Assembly: GCA_023055505.1 (NCBI GenBank)
Contig: JALIRH010000023.1
Span: forward strand, 10,784,271 to 10,848,270
Reading direction: 5' to 3'
Source: Callipepla californica brunnescens
Taxonomy: Eukaryota > Chordata > Aves > Galliformes > Odontophoridae
DNA length: 64,000 bases
The position numbers and the translations under genes were made by a program. Each line of letters begins with the position of its first letter. The stretch's first letter is position 1. The notes under the pieces are model-generated. The model did no database searches, had not been told where the DNA came from, and saw only the letters and a list, made by a program, of their open reading frames with translations. This document shows positions 25,099 through 63,449 of the stretch, piece after piece.

Positions 25099-27768
25099 GT
25101 GGCAAGTATCCCCTTCCAAGAATGTTGTAGTGCATCTATTTTGTGCCTGTTTGCTTAAAACAAAGAAAAAAAAAAAAAAGCACCAGCAAAACAGCTTTTT
25201 ATGGATTGCCATACGTGCAGCTGGAAAACACTTATTTCTGGTGGGGAGAGGAGGAAGATTTAATTATATACTTATGGAATTACTTAAAGTGTTGGTAAAC
25301 TGTTGTTAACTTGGTTCACGATGCACACATTCTGTGTAGCCAACTGCTGGCATTATTACCTCAGCAACCCTTGGTCTGTGAACTCCTGTAGGTTCTGTGC
25401 AAGAAACCTTGTCGCTATTGCTCAATACTATAAATTCCTGCCCTGAAGCAAGAGATGGCCTTGACTGTGCAGCCGTGTGTACTGTGTACTACAACAGTAC
25501 CTGTTCTGTCATCAAAACTTGCTGTTCACGTCTAGGTAAACCTTTGTTAAGCACGCTTAGTGGTTTCAGGACTTATTTCAGACAGCAGGGCACATAAGCT
25601 GCTAGCAGGAATATTAAATCAGACATTCCCTAAGAGAATCTTGCCCAGTCTGCAGCCTGGGTGAGGGCCCGTGGCCAAGTGTGATTGGACAACCAGCATC
25701 TTGCAATGCCAAGCTGGCTGTGTGTGCAAGCTGCGGCAGGGAATCAGACCCTGTGGGCAACACACACCAGGGTGTATCACATTCCCCTGGTGTATCAAAG
25801 CCTCTGCAATGGTGCCAGGACAGAACTGCTGGCAGTTGCAGTCAGGGAATGCTCTCTGTGCCGTGTGCCCATCACCAGCTATCACTGGCTTTACATAAGG
25901 CAATTTTGTTTTTAAGGAGAATTTAATTCTTTGTTTACTGAGAAAGACGAACTCTGTATAATTTTAATTGGTATTTTATAATGCATAGCAAAGACATGAG
26001 AACATACACACTTTCTTTGCTGGTTTCTGACATCAGAAATGCAAATACTGTAGGATGGAAAGGCTTTGACATGATGGGAAAAAAATGAAGAGCTGGCAAT
26101 GCAACCTGAGAAAGTTGAAGGGGATCCCATGTCATTTATTTCTTAGTTCAGGTGACCAGGCTGACCTTTTGAATAAAGGCAGCCTATGTTAGTGACTCTG
26201 CACCTTCATCCATTACATGTAAAACTCATGGTTACCGAAGAAAATGATCCTGACACCTCCTAGCCCATCTGTAGATAAAGTCCTTATATTTCTAAGGCCA
26301 AAATTTTTTTAAGGTCAAAAAATAGAGAACAGGCCATAATCGCATTTAAAGAGGAGTGTTTGCTGGCCACAAATGAACAAACTAGGCGGGTGTGTTTTTG
26401 ACAGATTGATTTTCAGTATCACAAGTGTAACGAACACTCAAACTCCAGAAGTAAAGAGAACCTCAGAAATCTTCAAGTCAGCAGGAATTAAATTTGACTG
26501 TCAATCTAAATATTATTATAGAAAGTACATACAAAACAGGATGCTGCCTCTGACCTTAAGCATTAATACTGATTGTGTCGGAGGTCTTACAGATTTTGTA
26601 CAATTCAGTGCAGCTGTATTTCTCCTCAGTGAGTGCTTAACTTCCATTGCTGACAGCTACAGCGGAGAGCTAACCCATGAGAGTTCGAAAGCATGGCAAT
26701 ACAAAATTCCCTCCACATCATAAATAGCAGATGTGTGCATGTTGCATTAGGGCAAGTAAAAACTCCTGCTAGAAACTTCTGTAGGACTTGCATGTGATTT
26801 TTGAAGGCCATCTCTTGGACCATTACAAAAGGGCAGCAAGTTGCACAAATGAGGGGTCCAACAGAGGCTTGACAGTGGTACATTTCCAGATGGTTTAAGG
26901 TCTGTGGTTTGGGGGATCATAACTAGTCCAGCTGCAGCCCTTGGAAGCAGTTACACCACACATACATTTTAATTTGAAGCTTATTCAATGTTTCAGAATA
27001 TTGACCTGCACCTGAAGGCCTCCCTTCTTTAAAAATACTTTTTGTTCAAAATGCCCAGCTGTTATTTACAGCTGTTAAGCTGCTGAGAGGTTTGGTGGAG
27101 TTAGTTCTGTTGTACCAAGAGACAACCACCTGTGGCTGTGTGCAGAGAGCCTCCCCACAGGAGGTGCCTCTGGCAGCCAGGCTGGCACGTCTTCGGGAAT
27201 CCCTGGTGCCCCAAGAAGCCTGTCTAAGGACCCAACATGGGAAACATGGTCGTAAATCGAACTTCCTTGCTTTATCTTTAGAGAGTTCCTGGCAAGACTG
27301 GGAGCTGCAAAGTGATGGAGTGCATGGTCCCTGACCATAAGGCTTGTCTGGGTTGACGCCTCAGACAGTGCTCTTGCATACTTGTGTTTGGTGATGGCAA
27401 TTTGATACCACCACACCAGACTTAGTTTTGTTCCACACCAGTCTGACTCAATCTACCCTAACTTCCGCCACTTAAAAATTACCTGTCTGTTTCCACTTTA
27501 AGTCATAGGAAGGGCAGAAGCAGAGATGCCTCTGGAAAACTGTATGATGGCATTCATCACCCTCACCAGTTATAAATCCTGATTGCTTTTAAGAGCATAT
27601 GATTGGGTTTAATACTTAACTCCACATCCCTGAAATGGGCTGAAATGGGAGAGAAAAACACAGCTCCTGAGAATCTGAATCCACATGGCTTCCAGATGAG
27701 TTTTTGAATCCTTCAGTCTCAAACATGTGATTTCTGCCCTGTAGTTTGCTATTGTCTCCTTCTGTACT

Positions 27769-27770
<2 letters not shown>

Positions 27771-27801
<31 letters not shown>
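27771..27801. repeat. Poly-T tract, 31 bp
   Basis: Uninterrupted T run, the longest in the window. No reverse-strand AATAAA is visible beside it. The length is likely variable and error-prone. Confidence 0.8.
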
Positions 27802-27802
<1 letters not shown>

Positions 27803-30800
27803 TTAATGTATGTACATATAAGCAGGGGTAACTTGAATTAGCTTGTTAAACATTTCTGGAAGGTTTATCCCTGCCCTCCCTTATTTGTTAAATGGGCTCT
27901 CTCATTCTTTGTCTGCACTGATTCATTCATTTAAAGCAACATATGAAGAAACCATTGCATAGATGAATCAACACCAGCAATAGCATATGCTGCTTTTAAA
28001 TTCAGCTGTGAGGTTGTAACTAAGATATTAATGTATATACTTAATAGGGATGACTAGATTCCTTTCCTAAGAGCTTTTAGGAATGAATCTAGAAGCTCCT
28101 AATTTAGGATTGTGAAAATTCAGGTAGTAATGGCAGTATATGGGGATTTTTTGTACGCTTTCTGTAAATGTATATAATTTCATATGCTGGTTTGGAGATA
28201 AGGAAGGTACCCAGTTTCAGATAGACCAGATTTTTGCAGACAGCGTTACTGTCTGGGTTAGCAAAGCCCATCTAGGTTCCACCTCAGGCTTGCACCATAC
28301 ACCTACCTTAATTCTCACCCAACTTGGTATCTGTCTTTCTTCACTCACCGTGGGTACCAAGTCAAAACAATCATACTACTTCTCGTTGCAAGCTGAGGAA
28401 CAGCTGAGGTTTAAAAATATGAATGTTGCAACTTGCGCCTTTTCACCTTCATGAAGTGTTCACATTTTCTCAGCTGAGCCTCCAAAGAGCGGCTGCCTCC
28501 AAAGTTGCCATATAATTTCATCACGCAAACGTAGGTGTAATTTATATTTTATATTTTAATGAGTCTAACAGCAGCGGTATTACTATGTTTGCTATATTTT
28601 CAGAGTTGTGGGTCATTCAGTGTTGAAAATGATAAGCATCTTGTGTAGCTATGAATAGAAAAACTGATAAATGCTTCTTACGCTAACGCTAGTACAATCC
28701 CTGCTCTGCTGTTTGGTATTTTAAGTGCTGAACTGAACCAAAATTTTATCTCTGAGAATTACCCTAGACTCATCCCTCCATGATTATTCTATTCCTGCTT
28801 CTGGGTCCTCAGTGATTTCTGGGCCGACAGTGAAGCAGTGGCAGTGGCACAGGTAAACCGTGGTAGCCACTTACGGACAACTTTTCAGATGCATACAGCC
28901 ATTCTGTCTGTTGCCTGATACACTTGCATTTTTCTCAGTGGATCGCCATATTCTTGAACATCTTGATGGGTTTTGTCAGCCATGGAGGAGATGTGGACAA
29001 GATTAGCACCCTGGGAAGTGTTGAAATGTAGCAAGTAATGAGCTATCTTCTCCAGCAAGCATTTATTTTTAGTGCTTAACTTTCAATTAATGTTTATATT
29101 TTCAGTTATATTTTATCATTCAGTATCTTGAGGTGGTTTGAGCAAAATATATGAATATATATAATTTACAAGAAATATAGGCTTGTATTGTGCCTTTGTA
29201 ATTCTCTTCAGCTTCAGTATCTATAAGCTACGAGCGGACAAACCTTTGGGGTATTCTTTACTACATAGTAGCTGATGGCTTCATTAATACTGGCTATTTA
29301 AGTCTTCTGGGTCTAATGTTTATGTTTTCCCAGGTGAAAACGCCATAGTGTTCTCCACCAGACATAAGCACAATGACATATCACTGCAGTGCATGCTGTC
29401 TCTTAGCTTCTCTCTACATGTGCTTGCATGTTGAAAATTTAGAAATGCTGCTGTATAAATTGCTACCTTGTTTACCCAATACAGGTGTTTTCCTGCATCC
29501 CTTGTTTGCTTGAAGCTTATAAACACAAAAGTTATCGTTGGCTTGAAAGGGAGTTGTGGATGCACAAAGGATGCAGGGAGCAACTCTTCAGTAGTTTACA
29601 GGCTGCTGTGCATTAATGTCTTCTCAGCAAAGAAATGTAGCATTAGCAGTGACTTCCTAGTGAAAACACTGAGCGTGCTTATCACTTAAGATTTTAGGAA
29701 AAAGCGTCAGACTGTGTAATTGTATCTCATCTAACTTAGACACCTAACCAGTAACATTTGATGAGGCGTGAGCCTCACGTTTAACTATGTTTGATCACGA
29801 CGTACCAACCAATGCAGAACTGAAAGGTGAACAGCCATGTTTTAGTATCACAGCTACACAAGAAATCACGAGTTTTCACGAGGTTCTGTTCTGATTTTGT
29901 TTCCTTATCTCTAAAGCATTTTCACTGTGGAAGTACTTTTGCATCCAGTTACCTGAGGCTTCCTTTCACCAACCAAAACAGTCCGTAGCCTTCTACACTG
30001 TGAAAGGCAAGCTCTGTGGAGAAACATGGGCTTTCCGCTTGCCCAGCAAATTCGAGGAAATTTCATCCAAGCCATAAAAGCCTTTTATGTTATTCTGTGT
30101 TTGTGTAATCAAAGCAATTAGGGACAGGAGCCTCGGTAACGAAGAGGTCTCTCTGTCCTCCGTTTTACTCTCTCTCTGTAATTTGTAGGGATTTAAGAGT
30201 TATTTTCTCAAGGCTCAGCTGTGTCTCTCTAAACCAGCGCAGTCTACGCATCATGTGAGATTCAACTTAATGGGGATAGCATTTGAACGTTTAAGATTTA
30301 CTTTTCATAGCAAGGAGTAATGTTATGTCCCTAGGGACATGGACTCTCGCAAACAAGTCTGATACCAAGGATAAAAAATCAAGATGGTACCAGTACATCA
30401 GACTCTGTACTACAGTGGGTTTTTTAGCTTTTGTCATTTGTATTTTATTTTGCAGGAGAGGAGTTGGGGAATCTCAGATCACATGGGGGATTTTAGAAGT
30501 ATATCACTCAACAATCATTTTATAAAGTCTAACTTCAAAATGCACTATGATTTATTACAAAAATATATTTTCTTCTGTTTGCCGACATGGTTGTTCCACT
30601 TTGTGATAAGTTAAACTAAGCAGTTAATTTGTTGCACTGCCTAGCTGCATGAATTCATCCAGTGTACGTATGTACCTGTGCAGCATTACTTTGGGTTTTG
30701 TATTTGAATTTGCAGTATTGATTATTATTTTTGTATTTTACTTTGCCTCTGTTATTGGAATTGTAGTAAACATAATTTATACATATGATTTTACAACTGT

Positions 30801-30974
30801 TTTGCAACTGAAAAGTCTTCTTTAAATTGTAAAGTTTTATTGATGGATACTCATTAAAATGGTATAAGAATTATATTAACAATTGTTTTGTGTTTTGATG
30901 CTCTCTGTACATAAATATATGTCTATTTATCTGTTTAATGGTGCTTGTGTCTTGCAATTTTGGATACATTTTAG

Positions 30975-30980
30975 AATAAA
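30975..30980 (+). promoter_or_regulatory. Candidate distal poly(A) signal
   Basis: AATAAA at the end of a roughly 450-bp AT-rich, repeat-free block that reads like a 3' UTR terminus. It is 13.3 kb past the SSBP2 stop and 1.4 kb before the ACOT12 start. Which transcript uses it, if any, is unknown. Confidence 0.3.
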
Positions 30981-32103
30981 GTTTCATTTTACAAGAAGTA
31001 GTTGTATTTTCCAAAGCTGTGTCAAAGAAACCCCACTTTTCTCCAGGAGAAATTAGGGTGATGGGAGAAATGTCTGACTCTCCAAAACAGGCACGTGTAA
31101 CTTCAGGCGGAGGTGTATTTGTTTCAAGAAGATGGAAGCACAAAACCTACAGAGATGCACAGCTGTGTATTCTACTCAATTTACTGCAGTAGCTGATGTC
31201 TGTATCGAAAGCATTACCCAAAAGAGTCACTCCAGAGGCATGTCCCAGTCCTCCTGATTCCAGTGGTAAGAAGAGATCTTTGAACATGCCTATGATGTCA
31301 GAGTTATCACATTAGACTGTAGTTTCCCAACTACACAGCTCTCCCTTCTTGCATAAATCTGTTTAATCGTTGACAGAATTTTGGTAGGCACCTGAAGACC
31401 AATTCTAGATTATAGGCTTCTGTGGAATTTTGGCACTAAATCAGACCTCCTTTGTCCTACAACATTTATCAGAATAAGGTCTCACTTGGCTGAGGGTCAG
31501 ATCTGGAGCAGCTACATTAGTCCAACCATCTGCTACTTGTACTATTGTGTAATACTTCTTGCTAGCTCTAATGGCTTTATTTTACAGAAGATTTATTCAC
31601 ATCTAATATTGAGCTCATCTTTTATTAATAAAATGCCTTACCTCTTCTGGAACAGTTCCTTTACAGGCACTGCACTGTGTTCTGTTCATCACAGCACCCA
31701 TGAGATGTGCTACTGTGCCACACGAAGCCTTTAACATTGTGTTGCCTCAATTGCAAATACACGTTATTAGGAAGGAATAATCTAATATCCATTGGTGTTT
31801 TTTTGTTTGTTTGTTTTTCCTTTAAAAATATTTTAAGCAGTACTACACCTGTTTCCTTTGTTGTTTTTGCTGTTTCTGTTCAGGCCACGAGCCTGAAAGT
31901 TTGAAACTGTATTAGCAAAGAACCTCTGAAGGAAAGCCAATGTCTTAGGTGTTTAACCAGACCTTTGAAGTTGAGCTCACTCTAGTTTACCACCAGTTCT
32001 CATTTCAGAATAATGCTTTCACCAAAGACTGCAGCTCAGGGATGTGTGGGTTTGGACTTAAGGGGTCTTCCGTCCACCCATTCCTTTCTCCACAAATGGG
32101 CAT

Positions 32104-58710
<26,607 letters not shown>

Positions 58711-59175
58711 AGTTAACTCAAAATTGTGAGGAGAGTGTGAGAGATCATCAAGCAATATTAGTTTAATTGTTTTCATATTTGTTACTTGCTCTACACTTTG
58801 AGTCATGCAGCTGACACTGGACTAGAGCTGGATTTCATGTCAAATTAGGATTAGGCTTTATGCTCCAAACTCAAGTTTTTGATTACAAAAAAAAAAAAAA
58901 GATTAAGGCACAGATTCTGCTCTTAAATGTGTATTTCATTGTTGTATTGGGCCTAGTGGCACCCAGTCAGCTTAAACTGGTAAATACTGGTCGGTGTAAT
59001 ATGCAGAGGGGTGGTACAACCAGCAGTGCTCCCTCAGTGTGTCCAGGTCCTCGCATCTGCATTACATGCTGATCTATTATACCCTACAGTAAGTTAGCGT
59101 TTGAAAATCTTTATCATCCGTTAATGTTTGTAGTTTATCTACAATAAATTATTCAATAAAGTATTGCTTTTCAGG
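58711..59175 (+). other. ACOT12: ACOT12 3' UTR
   Basis: Unique AT-rich sequence after the stop, ending just past tandem AATAAA signals at 59143-59148 and 59155-59160 with GT/T-rich sequence after them. The end point is inferred. Confidence 0.75.
59143..59160 (+). promoter_or_regulatory. ACOT12: ACOT12 tandem poly(A) signals
   Basis: Two canonical AATAAA hexamers 12 bp apart, about 440 nt after the stop codon and followed by a T/GT-rich stretch. Confidence 0.75.
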
Positions 59176-61200
59176 TTACATCTCCGTCGTAGTTCTATTT
59201 GACTATCTCTGGAAGGTTTTAAGTGTTGGTGGAGGATGCTGGTCTCTTAGGTAAGTGCAACGACCTCCAGCTGCCGAGGTCTGTGTAAGACTCTTCTGGC
59301 CTTGAATTAATGCAGAGCAGGAAGAATCTTGAAGCCATTCCCACCCAGGTGAAAGAAAGAAAGAAAATGGTTTCAGAGGTTTCACTGCAACGCATCTTTT
59401 GTTCTGTGCTTTTGTTCTCTGAAGTCCCTTCTTCAGAAAAGATCATCAGGTGCTAATGAGAACATGAATAGTGCAGTGGGTTAAAAGGATCAAAGCGTGA
59501 GAACTGTGGCAGTGCCATTTATCTCACTATAGTTTCAGAATTGATATGAGTGAGAGCTCTAGGGGTCTGAATCCAGTTCCCACTTACTTAAGCGCATCTT
59601 TAGCTTGGCCTAAAACCAAATGGAAGTTTTTGTTGATCTATAGGTGATAATATAGCTGCATGTTTTGCACGATGTGAAGCGCTGGAAGCCCTCCAGGTGT
59701 GCTGTCACAGTGAGTCAGCTGGTTGAGGCTGGTTTCACATGGGTGCAGCATCAATCCAAAGCATGAGTGAAATCAGGATGCCTTCTGCATTGCTAGTGAA
59801 GCTGGCCACTGCCTGCTGTGCTACACAGAGATACACTGTGTGCAAGGCTACTGATAAAAAAAAGCGACCTGGGGCATGATCTCTGGCTCCGAAGGAGTCT
59901 TGGGATCCACACCTGACTTTGGATCGTGTTTTTATCACATGGCTAAGATCCAGCACCTAATAAGTCTGCAATGTGAGGACTGCAGCCTCGGGACAGCCCT
60001 TTCTGCAGCACCAGAACCGCTGCAGCCCAAGGGCAAGCAGCCTTTCTGTGCTTTGGCTGCTGACGGAAGGATCGCTGCCAGCTGGAGCTGCACAGGACAC
60101 AGGCTTAGCTGTCAGTCGTGGTTGTGCTTGCCGTGCCCAGAAGGCGGTAGACAGATACTGGGTGGGCGTACGCCTCTGCAGTCCCGATTTTTTAGTGAGC
60201 AGAGACACCTAGCGTCCAGCTAGGTTCATGGCGTTCTGCATACAGCCACACATCTTCAGCTGTGCAGGGAATTTGTCTTTTTCACAGCTTACATACCCCC
60301 CGCCATGGACAGGTTTGCCAACCACTAGAGCAGGCTGCTCAGAGCCACATCCCTTGAATGCTCCAAGGATGAGACATTATCAGCCTCTCACACGAGCCTG
60401 TTCCAGTGTGTCACCAGCCTGAGTGAAACTGCTGTGTAAGAAAGCAGTGGGTAGGCATTCCGCCTCACTCACCCATGCAAGCAGATGTTGCGTGTGATTA
60501 CTTGAGAACCAGAGACTTGCTTCGTCATTTCTGCCTGAAGAAGCCTGCTATCTCTTCCCAGGATAACAAAGCAGCGTTTAAATGTAGGATCCTGACATGT
60601 CTGAGTGTGAGTCAGGCCGCAGCAACAGCATCAGCTGTGGGAAGGCAACCTGGAATTTTCTCTACCTGCATAAGGCAGAAGCAACACAGTAACTCACCAG
60701 TGTCTCAGCAGGTGCTTCTGCTTACAGGAGCACAAGGGCGACCACGTGTCACTCAGCCACAGGCCCTGGGCTGCCACTTCCCTGGGAGGAAGAACCACAC
60801 CACAGTCTATAACAAGGGATGACAGTACTGTTGAAGGGCATGGCCTCAAGTTTCTGCATTATGCTCTTAAGATTTCAAACATTACTTAATCTAAAAGTAT
60901 CGTGTTTTCAAGCCATATTCTAGAAATACCTTTTAAGCTGGGATAAACGTCTGTTGCAAAAGATCTGCGAGCATTGAAGTGACAGTTCTGCACTTCAGAG
61001 TGAATTAAAACTGCAATATTTCAGTGATCTCACCCAAATCCATTCTTCTTCCCCATTTAAATGTGTGCTCTCATTATTTTAAACTGAATCTGCATAGCAC
61101 GTTACCTGCCTTTATACCCAAAGCAGAAACCTAAACCCCTATTTATTGTGTTCTTTAACAGCATTTCACACATTAAAAAAAAAAAAAGCACAAATTCATA
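59175..61200. other. ACOT12-ZCCHC9 convergent spacer
   Basis: About 2 kb between the two 3' ends. It holds a CR1 fragment at 60294-60428 and a GC-rich stretch near 59960-60200 with overlapping chance frames; no gene recognised. Confidence 0.6.
60294..60428 (-). mobile_element. Diverged CR1 LINE fragment
   Basis: CCCCCCGCCATGGACAGGTT, CACTAGAGCAGGCTGCTCAG, CCTTGAATGCTCCAAGGATG and GCCTGTTCCAGTGTGTCACC follow the reverse CR1 consensus in order. Confidence 0.78.
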
Positions 61201-61224
61201 CAACTTCTTTGAGACGAGTTCTTT

Positions 61225-61230
61225 TTTATT
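61225..61230 (-). promoter_or_regulatory. ZCCHC9: Candidate ZCCHC9 poly(A) signal
   Basis: TTTATT here is AATAAA on the - strand, about 1.05 kb past the ZCCHC9 stop. A second candidate lies at 61142-61147. Neither is proven. Confidence 0.4.
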
Positions 61231-61511
61231 CTGCAAGAAGAGCTAAGTTCCAAACACAGAGCTGCAGTGCCTTGTCCTTGAGCACCTCAAAACCCAGTTC
61301 CAAGCTCAGGGTTGTTGTCTGGTGTTAGTTCTGCATTCTCAGCAGGACATTATGTGAGCTAACTTTAACAATACTAATTCTTCAGAAGCAGCACCTTTAC
61401 CCTTTAGCTCTCTGTCAAAGCGCACTGCTTATTACTATGTAACACAAGCTGAAATTTTTACCAGGCAATGCTCTCACACACTGGGTTTGGATTTCGGGTG
61501 GTCCAGGGGTG

Positions 61512-61570
61512 AGCCAGGGGTTAACATGACTCTGATAGCTCCCTTCCAACTTGGGATATTGTGTTCTTCA
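61512..61570 (+). mobile_element. CR1 LINE tail
   Basis: GCCAGGGGTTAACATGACTC, TGATAGCTCCCTTCCAACTT and GGGATATTGTGTTCTT resemble the forward CR1 3' end with a decayed tail. Confidence 0.7.
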
Positions 61571-62275
61571 GGTGAGACACAAATCAGAGGAAGGGCATGA
61601 TCTGGCTTATTAGTGAAGTACTCAGGTAATCAAACATGCATAAACAGATTATCACACGTACATAATGACAGATCCATCACGTACAGCACAGCTGAAACCC
61701 CAGGCTCTCCAGACAGAAGCCACAAGTCACATAGGTTGTAGGCGTTACCTAATAACTTGCTATCAGACAGCTTAAGTGTGCACATACAAAGCACAGAATG
61801 ATTCTAAGGAATAAAACCAATCTAGAGTCCAATTAATATTTAGAAAATGCCCACAATCCCTTTCAAAGGAATGCAGGAAGGCTTAAGATCAGCATAATTG
61901 CATTCATCTCCGATACAGCATCTCCTTAAGGTGACACTACGACTACCTAAATCCAGTGGTCATAAGGTCCCTCTCCTTGCAACCACAGTGCACGTTACCA
62001 GAGGAAACCAACTCCCCTCTTTAGAGAAGTAGCAGAAGGCAAGCTGCATTTCTGCAAAAATATATAAAAATAAATAAAATACATTTCTGATGCATTTCTG
62101 TTGTTCCCAGATTGTCAGTAAGCTGAGTCTGTGAGCTGAACTGCAAAAATCAGGGCCGTGGACCCAGCAGCAGAAGTATGCTTGGTTTCCAGGAATCAGC
62201 AACCCACCCTATGCAGTCACTGCACTGAAGTGAAGCGGCACACAGCCTCTGCAGTTCCGCCCTGCAAGGGGGCTT

Positions 62276-62391
62276 TCAAAAATTAATAACCTTAAGTACT
62301 TTCACTTTGGGCTTCTGTAGCTTTGGCGCTTCTGCAGTTTCTTCATCATCGGCACTCATTCCCGTGGCCCACCGTCCAACCGTAACTTGGT
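62276..62391 (-). CDS. ZCCHC9: ZCCHC9 last coding exon
   Basis: 116 nt on the - strand after an acceptor ACTCCGCAG. It completes the split Asp codon, then reads QVTVGRWATGMSADDEETAE and APKLQKPKVKVLKVINF to TGA (62276-62278). It encodes an acidic stretch followed by a Lys-rich tail. Confidence 0.94.
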
Positions 62392-63449
62392 CTGCGGAGT
62401 AAGACACAAGAGCTCATGGAAAGGCTAAACGTTATCAAAAACAGTTTGCTGTTAATGTAGCGTGCAGAAACCCTGCAGGAGACATCACAGGCTTACAGCA
62501 GTTATCTGAGCAGGCACTGCACAAACCAATCTGCTGCTAGGTTCGGATAAAAAAATGCTAGCTTACACACCAGAACCTTCTGAGACCAGTTAAGACTCAA
62601 TCTCACTCCAAACTAGCAAACCAGCACACTTCTATAGTGGTACAAACGCTCTCTCAAACAACACAGATTATTCTATCTGCATGAGCACACTGAAAAAGTT
62701 AAGTACAGAACTCTACTGCCCCTGTAAACGTTTTCCACATTAAATCCTCAGAAGCTGATGGCACATTCTTAACCCAAATATTCTGCAAATGGAAAAACTA
62801 ACCGACGTTTAATAATTTCAGTAACAGTGTCGTCCTCCAAACCTTAGACAGTTCTGCCTTCCTTAACTCGGGATTTAATAGAAAGAAAAAAAGAGATACA
62901 TAGAGTATCTTAGTTCTATACATATGAAACTGAAAGGAACAGATTTCTTCTCTCTGATGGTTTAAGAAAAATAAATGCCCTCAGATCGTAACCTGGGACT
63001 CAAATTGCATTTCCCTGTCATAATGAATACATGACAAAGATGCATTCTAACGTGTGACACATACTGGATTCAGTGCGAACTGATTTGCAAGGACGTAAAA
63101 AAGAACTATGAGTGAAGAAGGGAAACAGTTTACTCAAAATACTTCCTATCAATGGCTCAGGTAAAAATTACACATCTTACTAAAAGCCAATCAGCAAGGC
63201 AGAGTTATAATGTAATAATAACCTACACCCCTTAAAAAAGCACGTGTTCTTAAAGGGAACATGTCGTCTTCTTACGTGAAAGCTCTCTACCTGCACTCAT
63301 TTTTTCCTCACCAAAGTCAAGGCAAAGCTGTAAGTAAACACGACTGTGCACTTCACTCTGCAGCACCCCGTGCATCTCACCTAAGTTCTGGTTTTCTGGA
63401 CAGTCTTTCCTGTAGTGCTCCACAGAGCCACAAAGTCTGCAGCAGCCAC
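62276..63449 (-). CDS. ZCCHC9: ZCCHC9, C-terminal part (last two coding exons)
   Basis: Zinc finger CCHC domain-containing protein 9 is a small nuclear/nucleolar protein (about 271 residues in human, from memory) with several CCHC zinc knuckles near its C-terminus; it is thought to bind nucleic acid. Two - strand exons join in frame. The 63381-63449 exon encodes the last knuckle, CRLCGSVEHYRKDC, with the full C-x2-C-x4-H-x4-C spacing. The 62276-62391 exon encodes QVTVGRWATGMSADDEETAE, APKLQKPKVKVLKVINF and TGA. These match the human C-terminus as I recall it (GRW.KGMSAD..E...PK.QKPK...KV.NF). The intron is GT-AG on the - strand and the phases agree (split Asp codon). The earlier exons, with the other knuckles, lie beyond position 64000. 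The gene converges on ACOT12. Confidence 0.93.
62392..63380. other. ZCCHC9 last intron
   Basis: About 1 kb with no recognised repeat or extra exon. Confidence 0.7.
63381..63449 (-). CDS. ZCCHC9: ZCCHC9 penultimate coding exon (last CCHC knuckle)
   Basis: 69 nt on the - strand between TTTTAACAG and GTGAGA. It reads (G)GCCRLCGSVEHYRKDCPENQ then NL and one base of Asp. The Cys and His positions of the knuckle are all intact. Confidence 0.93.
   Translation of the reverse strand: MAAADFVALWSTTGKTVQKTRT

Larger units (their letters stand above)
18240..32100. other. SSBP2-ACOT12 intergenic region, repeat-poor
   Basis: About 13.9 kb with no exon I can support. Contents seen: poly-A at 19660-19676, a CR1 tail at 21252-21317, poly-T at 25071-25098 and 27771-27801, a GC-rich stretch at 25620-25900 with several overlapping chance frames, and an AT-rich block at 30540-31000 ending in AATAAA. 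A long SSBP2 3' UTR, noncoding RNA or enhancers could lie here, but sequence alone does not show which. Confidence 0.55.
61225..62275 (-). other. ZCCHC9: ZCCHC9 3' UTR (inferred extent)
   Basis: Sequence between the stop codon and the first - strand AATAAA candidates. It contains a CR1 tail at 61512-61570, antisense to the transcript. The extent is a guess from the hexamers. Confidence 0.4.

Noticed and set aside
25619..25926. Several overlapping frames on both strands in a GC-rich stretch
   Set aside because: Multiple frames open at once without any recognisable motif points to base composition and few stop codons, not coding.
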